Assembly: GCF_027924105.1 (NCBI RefSeq)
Contig: NZ_AP026972.1
Location: forward strand, 124,001 to 188,000
Direction: 5' to 3'
DNA: 64,000 nucleotides
Origin: Polynucleobacter sp. KF022
GTDB lineage: Bacteria > Pseudomonadota > Gammaproteobacteria > Burkholderiales > Burkholderiaceae
How positions within the stretch are numbered: the first letter of the stretch is position 1; the number at the start of each line of letters is the position of its first letter. Below the pieces are notes generated by a model. That model made no database searches. It was not told the origin of the DNA and worked only from the letters and a program-made list of their open reading frames with translations. The position numbers and the translations under genes were made by a program. Positions 20,100 through 29,686 of this stretch are shown here, one piece after another.

Positions 20100-20824
20100 T
20101 AGGATCTTCCAGACTTTCCTAATTCAGCACGCATTGCTGTGATTACATCTGCATAATTTTCTTTGCCATAAATCGCTGAGCCTGCAACAAAAGTATCAGC
20201 ACCTGCTTTTGCTACTTCGGCAATGTTGTCCACTTTAATGCCGCCATCCACTTCAAGACGAATATGTCGACCAGTTTCTGCTTGATAACGATCTAGACGT
20301 GCGCGCATCTGAGCAATTTTATTCAGAGTGCTTGGAATAAATGATTGACCGCCGAATCCTGGATTGACTGACATCAGTAATACGAGATCAATTAATTCAA
20401 GAGTGTGATCGAGATGATCTAGCGGAGTTGCTGGATTAAATACAAGACCTGCTTGACAACCCTGGTCTCGAATGAGATTCAATGTGCGATTGACATGAGG
20501 ACTTGCCTCGGGATGAAAGCTAATTAAATTTGCACCCGCTTTAGCAAAGTCGGGCACGATGCGATCCACAGGTTCGATCATGAGGTGCACATCAATCACT
20601 GCAGGCTTGCCATCTTTTATTGCGTAAGGGCGAATAGCCTCACAAACCAAGGGGCCAATAGTGAGATTGGGTACGTAGTGGTTATCCATCACATCAAAGT
20701 GAATCCAATCAGCGCCCGCCACTAAAACGTCCTGTACTTCCTTACCTAGACAGGCGAAGTCAGCGGACAAAATCGACGGAGCAATGACAAATTGACTATT
20801 TGAGGATATTTTTTGGCTTTCCAT
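20099..20824 (-). CDS. rpe: Ribulose-phosphate 3-epimerase
   Basis: Predicted 241-residue TIM-barrel enzyme of the pentose phosphate pathway interconverting ribulose-5-P and xylulose-5-[26 protein letters not shown] (metal ligands), [14 protein letters not shown] and EVDGGI are all present. It overlaps trpE by one base and heads the rpe-trpEGDC unit. In many Burkholderiales a phosphoglycolate phosphatase gene (gph) lies between rpe and trpE; here it is missing. Confidence 0.96.
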   Translation of the reverse strand: MESQKISSNSQFVIAPSILSADFACLGKEVQDVLVAGADWIHFDVMDNHYVPNLTIGPLVCEAIRPYAIKDGKPAVIDVHLMIEPVDRIVPDFAKAGANLISFHPEASPHVNRTLNLIRDQGCQAGLVFNPATPLDHLDHTLELIDLVLLMSVNPGFGGQSFIPSTLNKIAQMRARLDRYQAETGRHIRLEVDGGIKVDNIAEVAKAGADTFVAGSAIYGKENYADVITAMRAELGKSGRS

Positions 20825-20873
20825 CCCTAGATTCTAGCTTGCAGTTGGCCTTAGGATGGAGCAGAATTCGAGC

Positions 20874-21248
20874 ATGAATCCCCACGAAATGAGCATTACG
20901 GTCAAAGCCCAGTATCTTCCAGAGCAATCTGACCCCGATAACCGCCAATTTGCCTTTGCCTATACCGTCACCATTCGAAATACTGGTACGGCCAGCATTC
21001 AGCTCATTGCCCGCCATTGGTTTATTACTGATGGGGATAACGATGTTCAGGAAGTACGGGGCTTGGGGGTGGTAGGCCAGCAGCCACTATTGAGGACTGG
21101 GGAACATTTTGAGTACACCAGCTGGGCAACCCTGCCTACGCCCGCAGGAACCATGCGCGGGGAGTATTTCTGCGTTACTGAGGACGCCCAGTTTTTTCAG
21201 GCCCCCATTCCTGAGTTTGTCTTGGTAATGCCGCGCACCCTGCACTAA
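20874..21248 (+). CDS. apaG: ApaG domain protein
   Basis: Predicted 124-residue protein with a fibronectin-III-like beta-sandwich. FAYTVTIRNTG, RHWFITDG, GEGVVG-like GLGVVGQQP and a GTMRGEY turn match E. coli ApaG, linked to Co2+/Mg2+ resistance and diadenosine tetraphosphate levels; its true activity is unresolved. I prefer the ATG at 20874, with GGAG about 12 bases upstream; 20856 is also possible. Divergent from rpe. Confidence 0.9.
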   Translation: MNPHEMSITVKAQYLPEQSDPDNRQFAFAYTVTIRNTGTASIQLIARHWFITDGDNDVQEVRGLGVVGQQPLLRTGEHFEYTSWATLPTPAGTMRGEYFCVTEDAQFFQAPIPEFVLVMPRTLH

Positions 21249-21265
21249 AAAGGGTCGCAAAAATG

Positions 21266-21379
21266 CTATTTTTTACCTTTGCCTGTCCAGAGGACAATAA
21301 ATAGCAGAAGTCCTAAGGCAAGAGCGCCCTCAAAGACAAACAGTAGCATTGGATATTCATCGAGTAAATTGGCGATCAT
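21266..21379 (-). CDS. Candidate 37-residue single-pass membrane protein
   Basis: Reading the minus strand of the apaG-mltA gap gives an ATG at 21379, 37 sense codons and a TAG. The product has a short polar start (MIANLLDEYP), one strongly hydrophobic helix (about residues 11-32, ending in LLLFIVLWTG) and a lysine tail (KGKK). That is the usual design of a bacterial small membrane protein and follows the positive-inside rule. No clear Shine-Dalgarno is present. Its start codon overlaps the divergent mltA start by two bases. Function unknown. Confidence 0.5.
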   Translation of the reverse strand: MIANLLDEYPMLLFVFEGALALGLLLFIVLWTGKGKK

Positions 21380-22487
21380 GATTTGTAAATTTAAATTTGT
21401 TGTATTAAGTGTATTCGCAATTCTGCTCACGAGCTTGATTGCAGGATGTTCTACTCCCCCTACTCGCGGTGCGGGATTTCGCTCCAGTAGCTCGGGTGCG
21501 TCACCATCGAGCTACAGCTCTTCCATTGCCAGTTTCAGCGCAGTATCTTGGCAGGCCTTGCCGGGATGGCAAGAAGATGACTTGTCTCAAGCATGGCCTG
21601 CATGGTTAAAAAGTTGCGATGCCCTACGCAAAAAAAATAGTGAAATCAATTGGCGTCCGGTATGCGCTCAAGCAAGTAATGTTTCAAGTCGTGATGCGCA
21701 ATCGATTCGGAAATATTTTGAAAGTAATTTTCAGGCCTATGAAATTCGCACTAGCTCTGGAAGTGATACCGGTTTGATCACCGGCTATTATGAGCCGGTG
21801 ATCAGTGGTTCGTTAACTCGCACCAGTACTTACACTGTTCCTCTTTATAGTTACCCAAGTGCTTGGCGCAAATCAAAACCTAATCCCGGCCCAACCCGTG
21901 CAGAGCTAATAAATTCAGGGGTTTTAAAGGGCTCGGAAATTGCTTGGGTACAAGACCCAGTTGAAGCTGCCTCCATGCAAATTCAGGGCTCGGGAAAAAT
22001 TCGTCTCGAGGACGGCAAAATTATGCAACTTGGGTTTGCTGGAACAAATGAACAGCCCTTTAAATCATCGGCACAATGGTTGCTTGATCGAAAAGAAATC
22101 ACTCGTAGCGAAGCAACCATGCAGGGTATCTCGCAATGGGCTAAGCGAAATCCTGAGCGTGTGAATGAAATGCTCAATGCTAATCCCCGTTTTGTCTTTT
22201 TTAAAGAAACCTTTGGCACTGTTGGTGCTCTGGGTGTGTCATTAACTAGCGAGCGCAGTATCGCGGTTGATCCCCAAGCAATGCCTTTGGGGGCTCCAGT
22301 GTTTCTTGCAACCACTAAACCGCTGAGCAACCAGTCTTTACAAAAACTGGTAATGGCCCAAGATACGGGTAAAGCGATTGTGGGCGGCGTCAGAGCAGAC
22401 TACTATTGGGGATCAGGAGATTCTGCTGGAGAGATGGCGGGTCGCATGAAACAAAACGGTAGGATGTGGTTGTTGCTTCCGCGTTAA
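21378..22487 (+). CDS. mltA: Membrane-bound lytic murein transglycosylase A
   Basis: Predicted 369-residue outer-membrane lipoprotein that cleaves peptidoglycan to 1,6-anhydromuropeptides. The start at 21378 gives MICKFKF, a hydrophobic stretch and a lipobox LIAGC with Cys24; an upstream-extended frame from 21279 would bury this signal. The MltA domain begins around TGYYEP and the C-terminal 3D domain shows VAQDTGKAIVGGVRADYYWG with its three aspartates. Convergent or coupled partners are absent; enoyl-CoA hydratase follows after 27 bases. Confidence 0.92.
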   Translation: MICKFKFVVLSVFAILLTSLIAGCSTPPTRGAGFRSSSSGASPSSYSSSIASFSAVSWQALPGWQEDDLSQAWPAWLKSCDALRKKNSEINWRPVCAQASNVSSRDAQSIRKYFESNFQAYEIRTSSGSDTGLITGYYEPVISGSLTRTSTYTVPLYSYPSAWRKSKPNPGPTRAELINSGVLKGSEIAWVQDPVEAASMQIQGSGKIRLEDGKIMQLGFAGTNEQPFKSSAQWLLDRKEITRSEATMQGISQWAKRNPERVNEMLNANPRFVFFKETFGTVGALGVSLTSERSIAVDPQAMPLGAPVFLATTKPLSNQSLQKLVMAQDTGKAIVGGVRADYYWGSGDSAGEMAGRMKQNGRMWLLLPR

Positions 22488-22514
22488 TAGTGTACTTATT
22501 ATTGAAAGAAATTC

Positions 22515-23291
22515 ATGAGCTACAAAACAATTTTGACTGAAGTAGACGGTAGAGTTGCCACGATTACTTTGAATCGTCCTGAGGTGCTCAATGCGTTGAA
22601 TGATCAACTGATGGATGAGCTTGGTGCTGCGTTGTTGGCATTTGACGCGGACGATAACATTGGCTGCATGATCATTACTGGTAGTGAAAAGGCATTTGCA
22701 GCCGGTGCAGATATTGCTTCAATGGCGAAGTATGGTTTGAAAGACGTTTATCGCGAAGACTTTATTACCCGTAATTGGGAAGAGATTAAAAAAGTCCGTA
22801 AGCCAGTCATTGCTGCAGTCTCTGGCTATGCTCTAGGTGGTGGGTGCGAGTTAGCGATGATGTGCGACACCATTATGGCTGCTGATAATGCGAAGTTTGC
22901 TCAACCCGAGGTGAAGTTGGGCATCATTCCTGGTGCGGGTGGTACACAACGTTTGCCCCGCGCTGTATCAAAAGCCAAGGCAATGGACTTAGCATTAACA
23001 GGGCGCATGATGGATGCTGCAGAAGCTGAGCGTTCTGGATTGGTTGCCAGAATATTTCCTCAAGCAGACTTGCTAAAAGAAGTGAAAGCAATTGCTAAGG
23101 GAATCGCGGATATGCCTTTATTGACTGCCATGATGGTCAAAGAGAGTATCAATACTGCATACGAAACGACCTTGTCCGAAGGAATTCATTTTGAGCGCCG
23201 TCTGTTTCATGCCTGTTTTGGTACAAACGATCAGAAGGAAGGTATGGCTGCGTTTATGGAAAAACGCCCAGCCAAATTTACTAATTCTTAA
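22515..23291 (+). CDS. Enoyl-CoA hydratase
   Basis: Predicted 258-residue crotonase-fold enzyme hydrating 2-enoyl-CoA in fatty acid or amino acid degradation. The oxyanion-hole segments AAGADIASM and [16 protein letters not shown] are clear, and both catalytic glutamates (GGGCE and the QPEVKLG region) are present, favouring a true hydratase over an isomerase. It ends 10 bases from the convergent M20 gene. Whether the substrate is short-chain or aromatic-derived is not visible. Confidence 0.92.
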   Translation: MSYKTILTEVDGRVATITLNRPEVLNALNDQLMDELGAALLAFDADDNIGCMIITGSEKAFAAGADIASMAKYGLKDVYREDFITRNWEEIKKVRKPVIAAVSGYALGGGCELAMMCDTIMAADNAKFAQPEVKLGIIPGAGGTQRLPRAVSKAKAMDLALTGRMMDAAEAERSGLVARIFPQADLLKEVKAIAKGIADMPLLTAMMVKESINTAYETTLSEGIHFERRLFHACFGTNDQKEGMAAFMEKRPAKFTNS

Positions 23292-23301
23292 TTAAAAGAA
23301 T

Positions 23302-24498
23302 TTAGATTTTCTCTAGGAAGCGTTGAGCTAATTTGACCCAATAGCTCACGCCCACTGGAATCAAAGAGTCATTGAAGTCGTAGGAGGGATTATGTAGGTG
23401 GCATGGACCCATGCCGTGACCTACGGAGCGATGATCGCCATCGCCATTGCCCAGGAATACATAGCAACCTGGCTTCTCCAGCAACATAAATGCAAAATCT
23501 TCAGCGCCCATCGTAGGATCGATTGAAGCATTAACATTTTGCTTGCCCACCAATTCGCTCATGACTTCAGTAGCAAATTCCACTTCATTCGCATGATTAA
23601 TAAGTGGCGGGTAATTTCGTGCAAATGTAATTTCCGCTTGGCAATCGAAAGCGCTCGAAACGCTGTGAGCAATTTCTCGTAAGCGTTGCTCAATGAGGTC
23701 CAACACATCTAAAGTGAAGGTGCGGACTGTGCCGCCGATAAAGGCGCTATCAGGAATAACGTTGCTAGTTTCACCCGCATGAAATTGGGTGATCGATAAA
23801 ACAGCCGCATCCACAGGGCGTTTATTGCGTGTAATGATGCTTTGTAATGCAAGTACTACTTGTGCACCAGCAAAAACTGGGTCAGCGCTATTGTGGGGTA
23901 AGGCTGCGTGACCACCTTTACCTTTGATAGTAATTTCAAACGTATTACTAGAGGCCATCATAGGTCCAGGCGTTACGCCAAAGTGACCTTCTGCTAAACC
24001 AGGCCAATTGTGTAAACCAAATACGGCATCACATGGAAACTCTTTAAAGAGTCCATCTTTGATCATTTCATTTGCACCGGCACCACCTTCTTCAGCAGGC
24101 TGAAAAATAAAAATTACCGTGCCTTTGAAATCGCGGTGATTTGATAAATACTGTGCAGCACCAAGAAGCATAGCGGTGTGACCATCATGACCACAGGCAT
24201 GCATTTTTCCTGGATTTTTTGAGGCATGTGCAAAGTTATTGTGTTCTTGAAGTGGCAGTGCGTCCATATCGGCACGTAGACCAATCATCTTGCCTGGGCC
24301 TAAGTCACCATCTAGGCGACCCACTACGCCAGTTTTTCCCATACCGCGGTAAACGGCAATTCCCCAGCTGGAGAGTGCTTCTGCTACCAAGTCGGCTGTG
24401 CGATTCTCTTCAAAACGCAATTCAGGATGCGCATGAATATTGCGTCTAATTTCTTGAATAGCTTCTGCGGAGTCAGTAATTTCTGGGATTAAATGCAT
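23302..24498 (-). CDS. M20 family amidohydrolase (hippurate hydrolase-like)
   Basis: Predicted 398-residue cytosolic metal-dependent amidohydrolase. HACGHDGHTAMLLG and QPAEEGGAGA supply the di-metal ligands and the general-base glutamate; GLRADMDALPL and DPTMGAEDFAFM are typical of the M20D amidohydrolase group (HipO, IAA-amino acid hydrolase, AmhX). Length is normal. It lies between the convergent hydratase gene and bioD, 56 bases beyond its start; not obviously part of biotin synthesis. N-acyl or N-aryl amino acids are likely substrates. Confidence 0.9.
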   Translation of the reverse strand: MHLIPEITDSAEAIQEIRRNIHAHPELRFEENRTADLVAEALSSWGIAVYRGMGKTGVVGRLDGDLGPGKMIGLRADMDALPLQEHNNFAHASKNPGKMHACGHDGHTAMLLGAAQYLSNHRDFKGTVIFIFQPAEEGGAGANEMIKDGLFKEFPCDAVFGLHNWPGLAEGHFGVTPGPMMASSNTFEITIKGKGGHAALPHNSADPVFAGAQVVLALQSIITRNKRPVDAAVLSITQFHAGETSNVIPDSAFIGGTVRTFTLDVLDLIEQRLREIAHSVSSAFDCQAEITFARNYPPLINHANEVEFATEVMSELVGKQNVNASIDPTMGAEDFAFMLLEKPGCYVFLGNGDGDHRSVGHGMGPCHLHNPSYDFNDSLIPVGVSYWVKLAQRFLEKI

Positions 24499-24554
24499 CC
24501 CTTCATCTTATCCGAAAGTCTTTTGCGATGCCTTTGAATGCTGACGGATGCTGA

Positions 24555-25274
24555 TTATTGCTTGGGTAATTGAATGTGCTGTGCAGCAAATTTCAAAGCA
24601 TCAATTGAATAAGGGCTATTAGCAGCTTTCCAAAGCTCTTTTGGGAGGGGTGGAATAAGACCTAAAAATGGCGCTCCAATTCTGGCTTGCAAGGTTTGTA
24701 GGTTTTCTTGCAGTAGCGGCATTTCTTCGCTAAGAGCATTGGCTACCCATCCAGAAATCTTTAAATTACGTGCCTTGATTGCTTCATAAGTCAGGATAGC
24801 GTGATTGATGCAGCCTAATTTCATACCCACCACGAGAATAAGTGGCATATCAATGATTTTTGCAAACTCTCCAAGGTCTTCATCTGCATTCAGTGGAATG
24901 AGCAAACCGCCAGCACCTTCAACCACAATGCAATCTGCATGTTGGTGAATATTCTGAAAAGCTTGATGCATCAAACTCATTTCCAGTTGAATTCCCTGCT
25001 TTTCTGCTACGAGGTGGGGAGCGGCGGCTTGATCCAGCACATAAGGGCAAAGATTGAATTCATTAGAGCCAAGGTTTGATGCAATGCGCAGCGTTTCCAA
25101 ATCCTCGTTGAGGGTTATTCCCTGTGCATCTTTGTAGGTGCCGGCGACAACAGGTTTAAAGCCAATGGTTTTAATGCCTTGCTCACGCAACTTCAGGATG
25201 AGAGCGCCACTTACCAATGTTTTGCCAACCTCGGTATCTGTGCCGGTAACAAAGAATCCAAACTGCTTATTCAT
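24555..25274 (-). CDS. bioD: Dethiobiotin synthetase
   Basis: Predicted 239-residue ATP-dependent carboxylase that closes the ureido ring to give dethiobiotin. The P-loop GTDTEVGKT starts at residue 11 and VEGAGGLLIPL is the second nucleotide site. The start overlaps the bioF end by 8 bases. It is the last gene of the bioA-bioF-bioD run, whose order in the strand follows pathway logic except that bioB is divergent. Confidence 0.95.
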   Translation of the reverse strand: MNKQFGFFVTGTDTEVGKTLVSGALILKLREQGIKTIGFKPVVAGTYKDAQGITLNEDLETLRIASNLGSNEFNLCPYVLDQAAAPHLVAEKQGIQLEMSLMHQAFQNIHQHADCIVVEGAGGLLIPLNADEDLGEFAKIIDMPLILVVGMKLGCINHAILTYEAIKARNLKISGWVANALSEEMPLLQENLQTLQARIGAPFLGLIPPLPKELWKAANSPYSIDALKFAAQHIQLPKQ

Positions 25275-26505
25275 CAGATGCCTTTTGGATTGCTGCTTGT
25301 TCTATGGTCTTCAAAGTGGTGATTAGCTGACGTAAATCTGCTTCGCTATGATTGGCAGAAAAGGTAATCCGTAATCTTGCACTCCCAATAGGAACGGTGG
25401 GTGGGCGAATGGCTGGAATCCAGTAACCTGCTTCGTCTAATAATTTGGCGGCTAATAAAGCATTGGCGTTACTACCCAAAATGACAGGCTGAATGGCAGT
25501 GCAAGAGGAGACTTTTTCCCATTGAGAAAAATGCATTTCATCTTGCCAAATACGAATGAGTTGATTCAGTTGGGCGCGACGATTGCCTCCCTCATCCCCC
25601 TCAATAATGTCTAAACTCTTTGTGAGTGTGTGCGCTATTGCTGGTGGCGTAGCAGTACTGTAAATAAACGGACGGCCTTTTTGAATTAGCCATTCAATCA
25701 AGGTTTTGTGTGCACAAACAAAGGCGCCACTAACACCAGCAGCCTTGCCAAGTGTACCGATATAAACAATGCGTTCTGAGCAGATATTTTCCTGTTCCAA
25801 AATGCCATGCCCTTGTTTTCCGAGCACGCCAAAGCCGTGCGCGTCATCTACCAATAGGAGCGCATCATGTTGCTCTGCGAGCTCCAATAGTTTCTTCACG
25901 GGAGCGAGGTCGCCATCCATGCTAAAGACGCCATCGGTAACGATCATCTTGAGATCACTTTGATCCGCCTTTAGTAATTCGCTTAAAGTATTTACTTCCT
26001 CATGATCAAATAAGCTCACGCGTGCATTTGACTGTGCGCTTGCGAGACGAACACCATCAATTAGTGAAGCATGATTTAGCTTTGCAGAGTAAATGCTGAT
26101 ATACCCTTGTGGTGCAAGCCTTGCAAAGGCTGTAATAGCTGTCAGGTTAGTAAGATAGCCGGTGCTAAAAAAGAGCGCGCGTGCATCTGGGATATGTTGC
26201 TTTTGGAAAGCAGCTAACTTGGCTTCAAGAATCTCATGAGCAACACTGTGACCGCTAATGAGATGGGAAGCGCCGCTACCAACACCATATATCTTGGCAC
26301 CTTCTGCAATGGCTTGAATTAAATCGGGATGGTTTGCGAGCCCTAGATAGTCATTGCTACAGAAGGCCTTTAACTCACGCCCATTAACTACGGCTTTGGT
26401 GTCGCATGGGGATTGAGTCGCTTTGAGTTTTCGCTTTAGTAGTTGCAGATCTAAATCCGCAATTTGATCTTGAGCTAAACGAAGGGCATTAAATGAGTTC
26501 GTCAT
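25267..26505 (-). CDS. bioF: 8-amino-7-oxononanoate synthase
   Basis: Predicted 412-residue PLP enzyme condensing pimeloyl-ACP/CoA with alanine. DDAHGFGVLG holds the cofactor aspartate and TLGKAAGVSGAF the Schiff-base lysine. It is a little longer than E. coli BioF (384), mostly in the N-terminus and loops. It overlaps bioA by 4 bases (stop/start) and bioD by 8. No bioC or bioH is in the window, so pimeloyl supply is encoded elsewhere. Confidence 0.95.
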   Translation of the reverse strand: MTNSFNALRLAQDQIADLDLQLLKRKLKATQSPCDTKAVVNGRELKAFCSNDYLGLANHPDLIQAIAEGAKIYGVGSGASHLISGHSVAHEILEAKLAAFQKQHIPDARALFFSTGYLTNLTAITAFARLAPQGYISIYSAKLNHASLIDGVRLASAQSNARVSLFDHEEVNTLSELLKADQSDLKMIVTDGVFSMDGDLAPVKKLLELAEQHDALLLVDDAHGFGVLGKQGHGILEQENICSERIVYIGTLGKAAGVSGAFVCAHKTLIEWLIQKGRPFIYSTATPPAIAHTLTKSLDIIEGDEGGNRRAQLNQLIRIWQDEMHFSQWEKVSSCTAIQPVILGSNANALLAAKLLDEAGYWIPAIRPPTVPIGSARLRITFSANHSEADLRQLITTLKTIEQAAIQKASDE

Positions 26506-27848
26506 GCTAATGTCTTTTCTAGGGCAAGCTTTACTGCGCTACCCAATTGCATCGCTTCTTCGGATGACAAAATATATGGGGGCATCACATAAATCGTGTT
26601 GCCGATAGGTCTAATTAATATTCCCTTTTCTAAACTATGAGCAAACATAGTTCGTGCAAAAGTTTTTGCGTCCTTGAGACAATCATTTTTAATATCGAAT
26701 GCCAAAATCATTCCCTGCTGCCGCCAATGCTCGATACGTTCATCGGTCTTTGCCCACGCAAAAGCTTTAGCTAAATCCTTTGAGCGCTCAATATTTCTTT
26801 CCAATACATTTTCAGCTTCAAAAATCTCAAGGCAAGCCAGAGCAGCAGCGCATGCTAGTGGATTGCCGGTATATGAGTGGGAGTGTAAAAACCCTTGCGA
26901 TGTTTGGTCACCATAAAATGCTTGGTAAATCTGCTTGGTAGTAAGACATAGAGATAGTGGCAAGTAGCCGCCACTAATTCCCTTGGAAAGGGTTAAGAAG
27001 TCTGGCCAGATACCAGCGTGCTCACAGGCGAAAAACTTACCGCTCCGCCCACAGCCAACGGCAATCTCATCTGCAATCAGATGCACTTCATAGCGATTGC
27101 ATAGCTCTCTGACTAGGCACAGATATTCGGGAGAGTGCATAGCCATTTGTCCGGCGCATTGCACTAAAGGTTCGACAATAAAGGCGGCTATCTGTTGATG
27201 CTCTTTTGCAAATAACTCTTCAAGCTGTTTGGCTGCGTGTTTTGCCACATCTTCTGCGGTCTCACCAACTTTTGCTTTGCGTGCATCGGGGGAGGTGACT
27301 GTGTAGACATCTTGAAGCAGCGACCCGTAAGCTTCTCTGAAAATGGCTACGTCAGTTACCGCTAATGCACCTAGCGTTTCTCCGTGATAACCATTTTCTA
27401 CACAAACAAACTTTTTCTTTTGTGGTTTGCCATTGAGCTGCCAATAGTGATGACTCATCTTCAGCGCAATCTCCACAGCAGAAGCGCCATCAGATGCGTA
27501 AAAGACGTGGCCTAAATGATGATTGGTAAGTGCCGACAGTTTTTCGGATAACTCCACTACTGGTGGATGCGTGAATCCTGCGAGCATCACATGCTCAATT
27601 TTTTCTAGCTGCTCTGTAATTGCTTGATTGATACGTGGATTGGAGTGGCCAAATAAATTGGTCCACCAAGAGCTAATAGCGTCGAGCAGGGCATTGCCGT
27701 TTTCGTCATATAACCAAGCGCCCCTACCTTTTGTAATGGCAACCAGCGGAAATGACTCATGCTGTTTCATCTGAGTGCATGGGTGCCAAACTGCGGCTAG
27801 GCTGCGGTCAACAAGGGGAGCTTGATTTAAGTCAGAAATAACCTTCAT
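26502..27848 (-). CDS. bioA: Adenosylmethionine-8-amino-7-oxononanoate aminotransferase
   Basis: Predicted 448-residue class III PLP aminotransferase making 7,8-diaminopelargonate with SAM as amino donor. WHPCTQMK near the start and ISSWWTNLFGH are BioA-specific; IADEIAVGCGRSG gives the PLP aspartate and TLSKGISGGYLPLS the Schiff-base lysine. It is first in bioA-bioF-bioD and divergent from bioB over about 90 bases. Confidence 0.96.
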   Translation of the reverse strand: MKVISDLNQAPLVDRSLAAVWHPCTQMKQHESFPLVAITKGRGAWLYDENGNALLDAISSWWTNLFGHSNPRINQAITEQLEKIEHVMLAGFTHPPVVELSEKLSALTNHHLGHVFYASDGASAVEIALKMSHHYWQLNGKPQKKKFVCVENGYHGETLGALAVTDVAIFREAYGSLLQDVYTVTSPDARKAKVGETAEDVAKHAAKQLEELFAKEHQQIAAFIVEPLVQCAGQMAMHSPEYLCLVRELCNRYEVHLIADEIAVGCGRSGKFFACEHAGIWPDFLTLSKGISGGYLPLSLCLTTKQIYQAFYGDQTSQGFLHSHSYTGNPLACAAALACLEIFEAENVLERNIERSKDLAKAFAWAKTDERIEHWRQQGMILAFDIKNDCLKDAKTFARTMFAHSLEKGILIRPIGNTIYVMPPYILSSEEAMQLGSAVKLALEKTLA

Positions 27849-27937
27849 GTTTGATATTTGACCACTAGTTTTCCCAATTTCAGGCCTGTATCTGTTATGT
27901 TTATGCCTTGAATCTACCTAATTTCTGGAATTTGCCC
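27849..27937. promoter_or_regulatory. Shared divergent promoter region bioA/bioB
   Basis: Both biotin transcription units must start in these 89 bases. I see a TTGACC at 27858-27863 and an 8-base palindrome CAGGCCTG at 27881-27888, but no good -10 at the right spacing and no sequence resembling the E. coli BirA operator. Control is therefore undefined. Confidence 0.35.
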
Positions 27938-28987
27938 ATGCAGGACACTCAAACCGTTGAAAAACCTTTAACCCAGTTCAAATCGAAGGCTGAATTGCAC
28001 CAGGGTGCAAATACAGAGATCGTGGCAGCTGGAGAGTGGTCCGTGGCTCAAATTGAGGCCTTATTTGCGCTTTCCTTTAATGAATTGATGCTCAAGGCCC
28101 AAGAGACTCATAAGGCTTATTTCCCTGAGGGTGATGTGGAATTGGCTACCTTGTTGTCAATCAAGACAGGTGGTTGTCCTGAGGATTGCGGCTATTGCCC
28201 TCAAGCTGCGCGTTATGACACCGACGTTAAGGCCGAGAAGTTGATGGGCTTGGACGAGGTTTTAGAGGCTGCCAAAGCAGCCAAAGCGGCTGGCTCTAAC
28301 CGTTTCTGTATGGGTGCTGCTTGGCGCGAACCTAAAGACCGCGATATCGAAAAAGTCACTGCCATGATCAAGGGCGTAAAGGCCTTAGGACTTGAAACCT
28401 GTGCCACCTTGGGCATGCTGGAGGCCGATCAAGCTCAGGCGCTTCAAGAGGCTGGTTTGGACTTCTACAACCATAATCTAGATACCAGTGAAGACTTTTA
28501 CCGCTCAGTAATTTCTACTCGGGGCTACCAGGATCGTTTAGATACGATTTCAAACGTCCGTGCTGCTGGTATGTCAGTGTGTTGTGGCGGCATCGTGGGT
28601 ATGGGTGAGTCTAGAGAGCAGCGAGCTGCTTTTCTTGCGCGCTTGGCTAATTTGAGCCCTTACCCAGAGTCGGTACCTATTAACCATTTGGTGCCGGTTG
28701 CTGGTACACCATTGGCGGACCAAAAACCCCTTGATCCACTTGAGTTTGTGAGAACCATTGCAGTTGCGAGAATCACCATGCCTAAAGCCCGTGTACGCCT
28801 TTCAGCAGGCCGTCAGGAGCTGGGCAGAGCTGTTCAGGCCATGTGCTTCTTGGCTGGCGCTAATTCGATTTTCTATGGTGAGCAATTACTCACTACTGGC
28901 AATCCAGAGGCCGAACAAGACCGTGAGCTCTTGGCTGAGCTGGGTCTAAAGACTAAGCAAAGCAGTAAAGCAGAGGTTTTGATCTAA
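27938..28987 (+). CDS. bioB: Biotin synthase
   Basis: Predicted 349-residue radical SAM enzyme inserting sulfur into dethiobiotin. The CxxxCxxC cluster motif is at Cys80, Cys84 and Cys87 and GGIVGMGES and the RLSAGR segment (arginine ligand of the [2Fe-2S] cluster) are present. I use the ATG at 27938 (MQDTQTVEK); a TTG 30 bases upstream is open but lacks support. coq7 follows 12 bases later and may be cotranscribed. Confidence 0.96.
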   Translation: MQDTQTVEKPLTQFKSKAELHQGANTEIVAAGEWSVAQIEALFALSFNELMLKAQETHKAYFPEGDVELATLLSIKTGGCPEDCGYCPQAARYDTDVKAEKLMGLDEVLEAAKAAKAAGSNRFCMGAAWREPKDRDIEKVTAMIKGVKALGLETCATLGMLEADQAQALQEAGLDFYNHNLDTSEDFYRSVISTRGYQDRLDTISNVRAAGMSVCCGGIVGMGESREQRAAFLARLANLSPYPESVPINHLVPVAGTPLADQKPLDPLEFVRTIAVARITMPKARVRLSAGRQELGRAVQAMCFLAGANSIFYGEQLLTTGNPEAEQDRELLAELGLKTKQSSKAEVLI

Positions 28988-28999
28988 CTTTTCTCCAGA

Positions 29000-29629
29000 A
29001 TGTCCCCAATAGATCGTCTTATTCTGGAGTTTGACACCGCCCTTCGGTCGGTTGTTGGGGGCGCCAATGCTCAAAGGCCTATTCCAGGGTCAAATTTAGC
29101 GAGTAACTCAGGGTTAAATGCCGCTGAACGAAAACATGCTGCAGGTCTCATGCGAGTAAATCACGTTGGCGAAGTTTGTGCTCAAGCGCTATATCAATCA
29201 CAAAAATTAGTTGCACGAAATCCAGAAATTCAGGAGATGCTGAATCACTCAGGTCAAGAAGAGATGGATCATCTTGCGTGGTGTGAAACTCGCCTCCAAG
29301 AACTTGGTTCGCATACGAGTTATCTTAACCCGTTGTGGTATGCAGGATCCTTTGCAATCGGCATGGCAGCAGGCTTAGCGGGTGATAAGTGGAGCTTAGG
29401 TTTTGTGGCTGAAACAGAAAAACAAGTTGAGAATCACTTAGAAAGTCATCTCCAAAAATTGCCAAAAGATGATCAACGCTCACGCGCAATTGTTGATCAA
29501 ATGCGCGTTGATGAAATTGCTCACGGACAAGCTGCAAAAAATGCAGGCGGTGCACATTTGCCAGAACCTGTTCAGAAAATAATGCAGGCAATGTCTAAGA
29601 TAATGACCACTACTGCTTACAAAATTTAA
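29000..29629 (+). CDS. coq7: Demethoxyubiquinone hydroxylase (Coq7 family)
   Basis: Predicted 209-residue di-iron monooxygenase acting at a late ring-hydroxylation step of ubiquinone synthesis. The ligands are seen in [32 protein letters not shown] and DEIAHGQ, i.e. the paired E and ExxH motifs of ferritin-like Coq7. A hydrophobic segment ([12 protein letters not shown]) fits membrane association. Complements the UbiH-type monooxygenase at 12685-13959. The 299-base gap after it carries the dcw control region. Confidence 0.94.
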   Translation: MSPIDRLILEFDTALRSVVGGANAQRPIPGSNLASNSGLNAAERKHAAGLMRVNHVGEVCAQALYQSQKLVARNPEIQEMLNHSGQEEMDHLAWCETRLQELGSHTSYLNPLWYAGSFAIGMAAGLAGDKWSLGFVAETEKQVENHLESHLQKLPKDDQRSRAIVDQMRVDEIAHGQAAKNAGGAHLPEPVQKIMQAMSKIMTTTAYKI

Positions 29630-29652
29630 AACTGAAATACGATTAATTCTTA

Positions 29653-29675
29653 AAAATTAATTTCTGATTAATTTT
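29653..29675. repeat. AT-only inverted repeat after coq7
   Basis: AAAATTAAT and ATTAATTTT are perfect 9-base arms around TTCTG, followed by a T-rich stretch. It may be a weak terminator of coq7, though a stem of only A/T pairs is unusual for that. Confidence 0.4.
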
Positions 29676-29686
29676 GATATATTTTT

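Noticed and set aside
27849..27937. BirA operator between bioA and bioB
   Set aside because: I searched by eye for the TTGTAAACC-like half sites and found none.
29653..29675. AT-only inverted repeat as a strong terminator of coq7
   Set aside because: A 9-bp stem without G-C pairs is too weak for a confident terminator call; listed only as a repeat.
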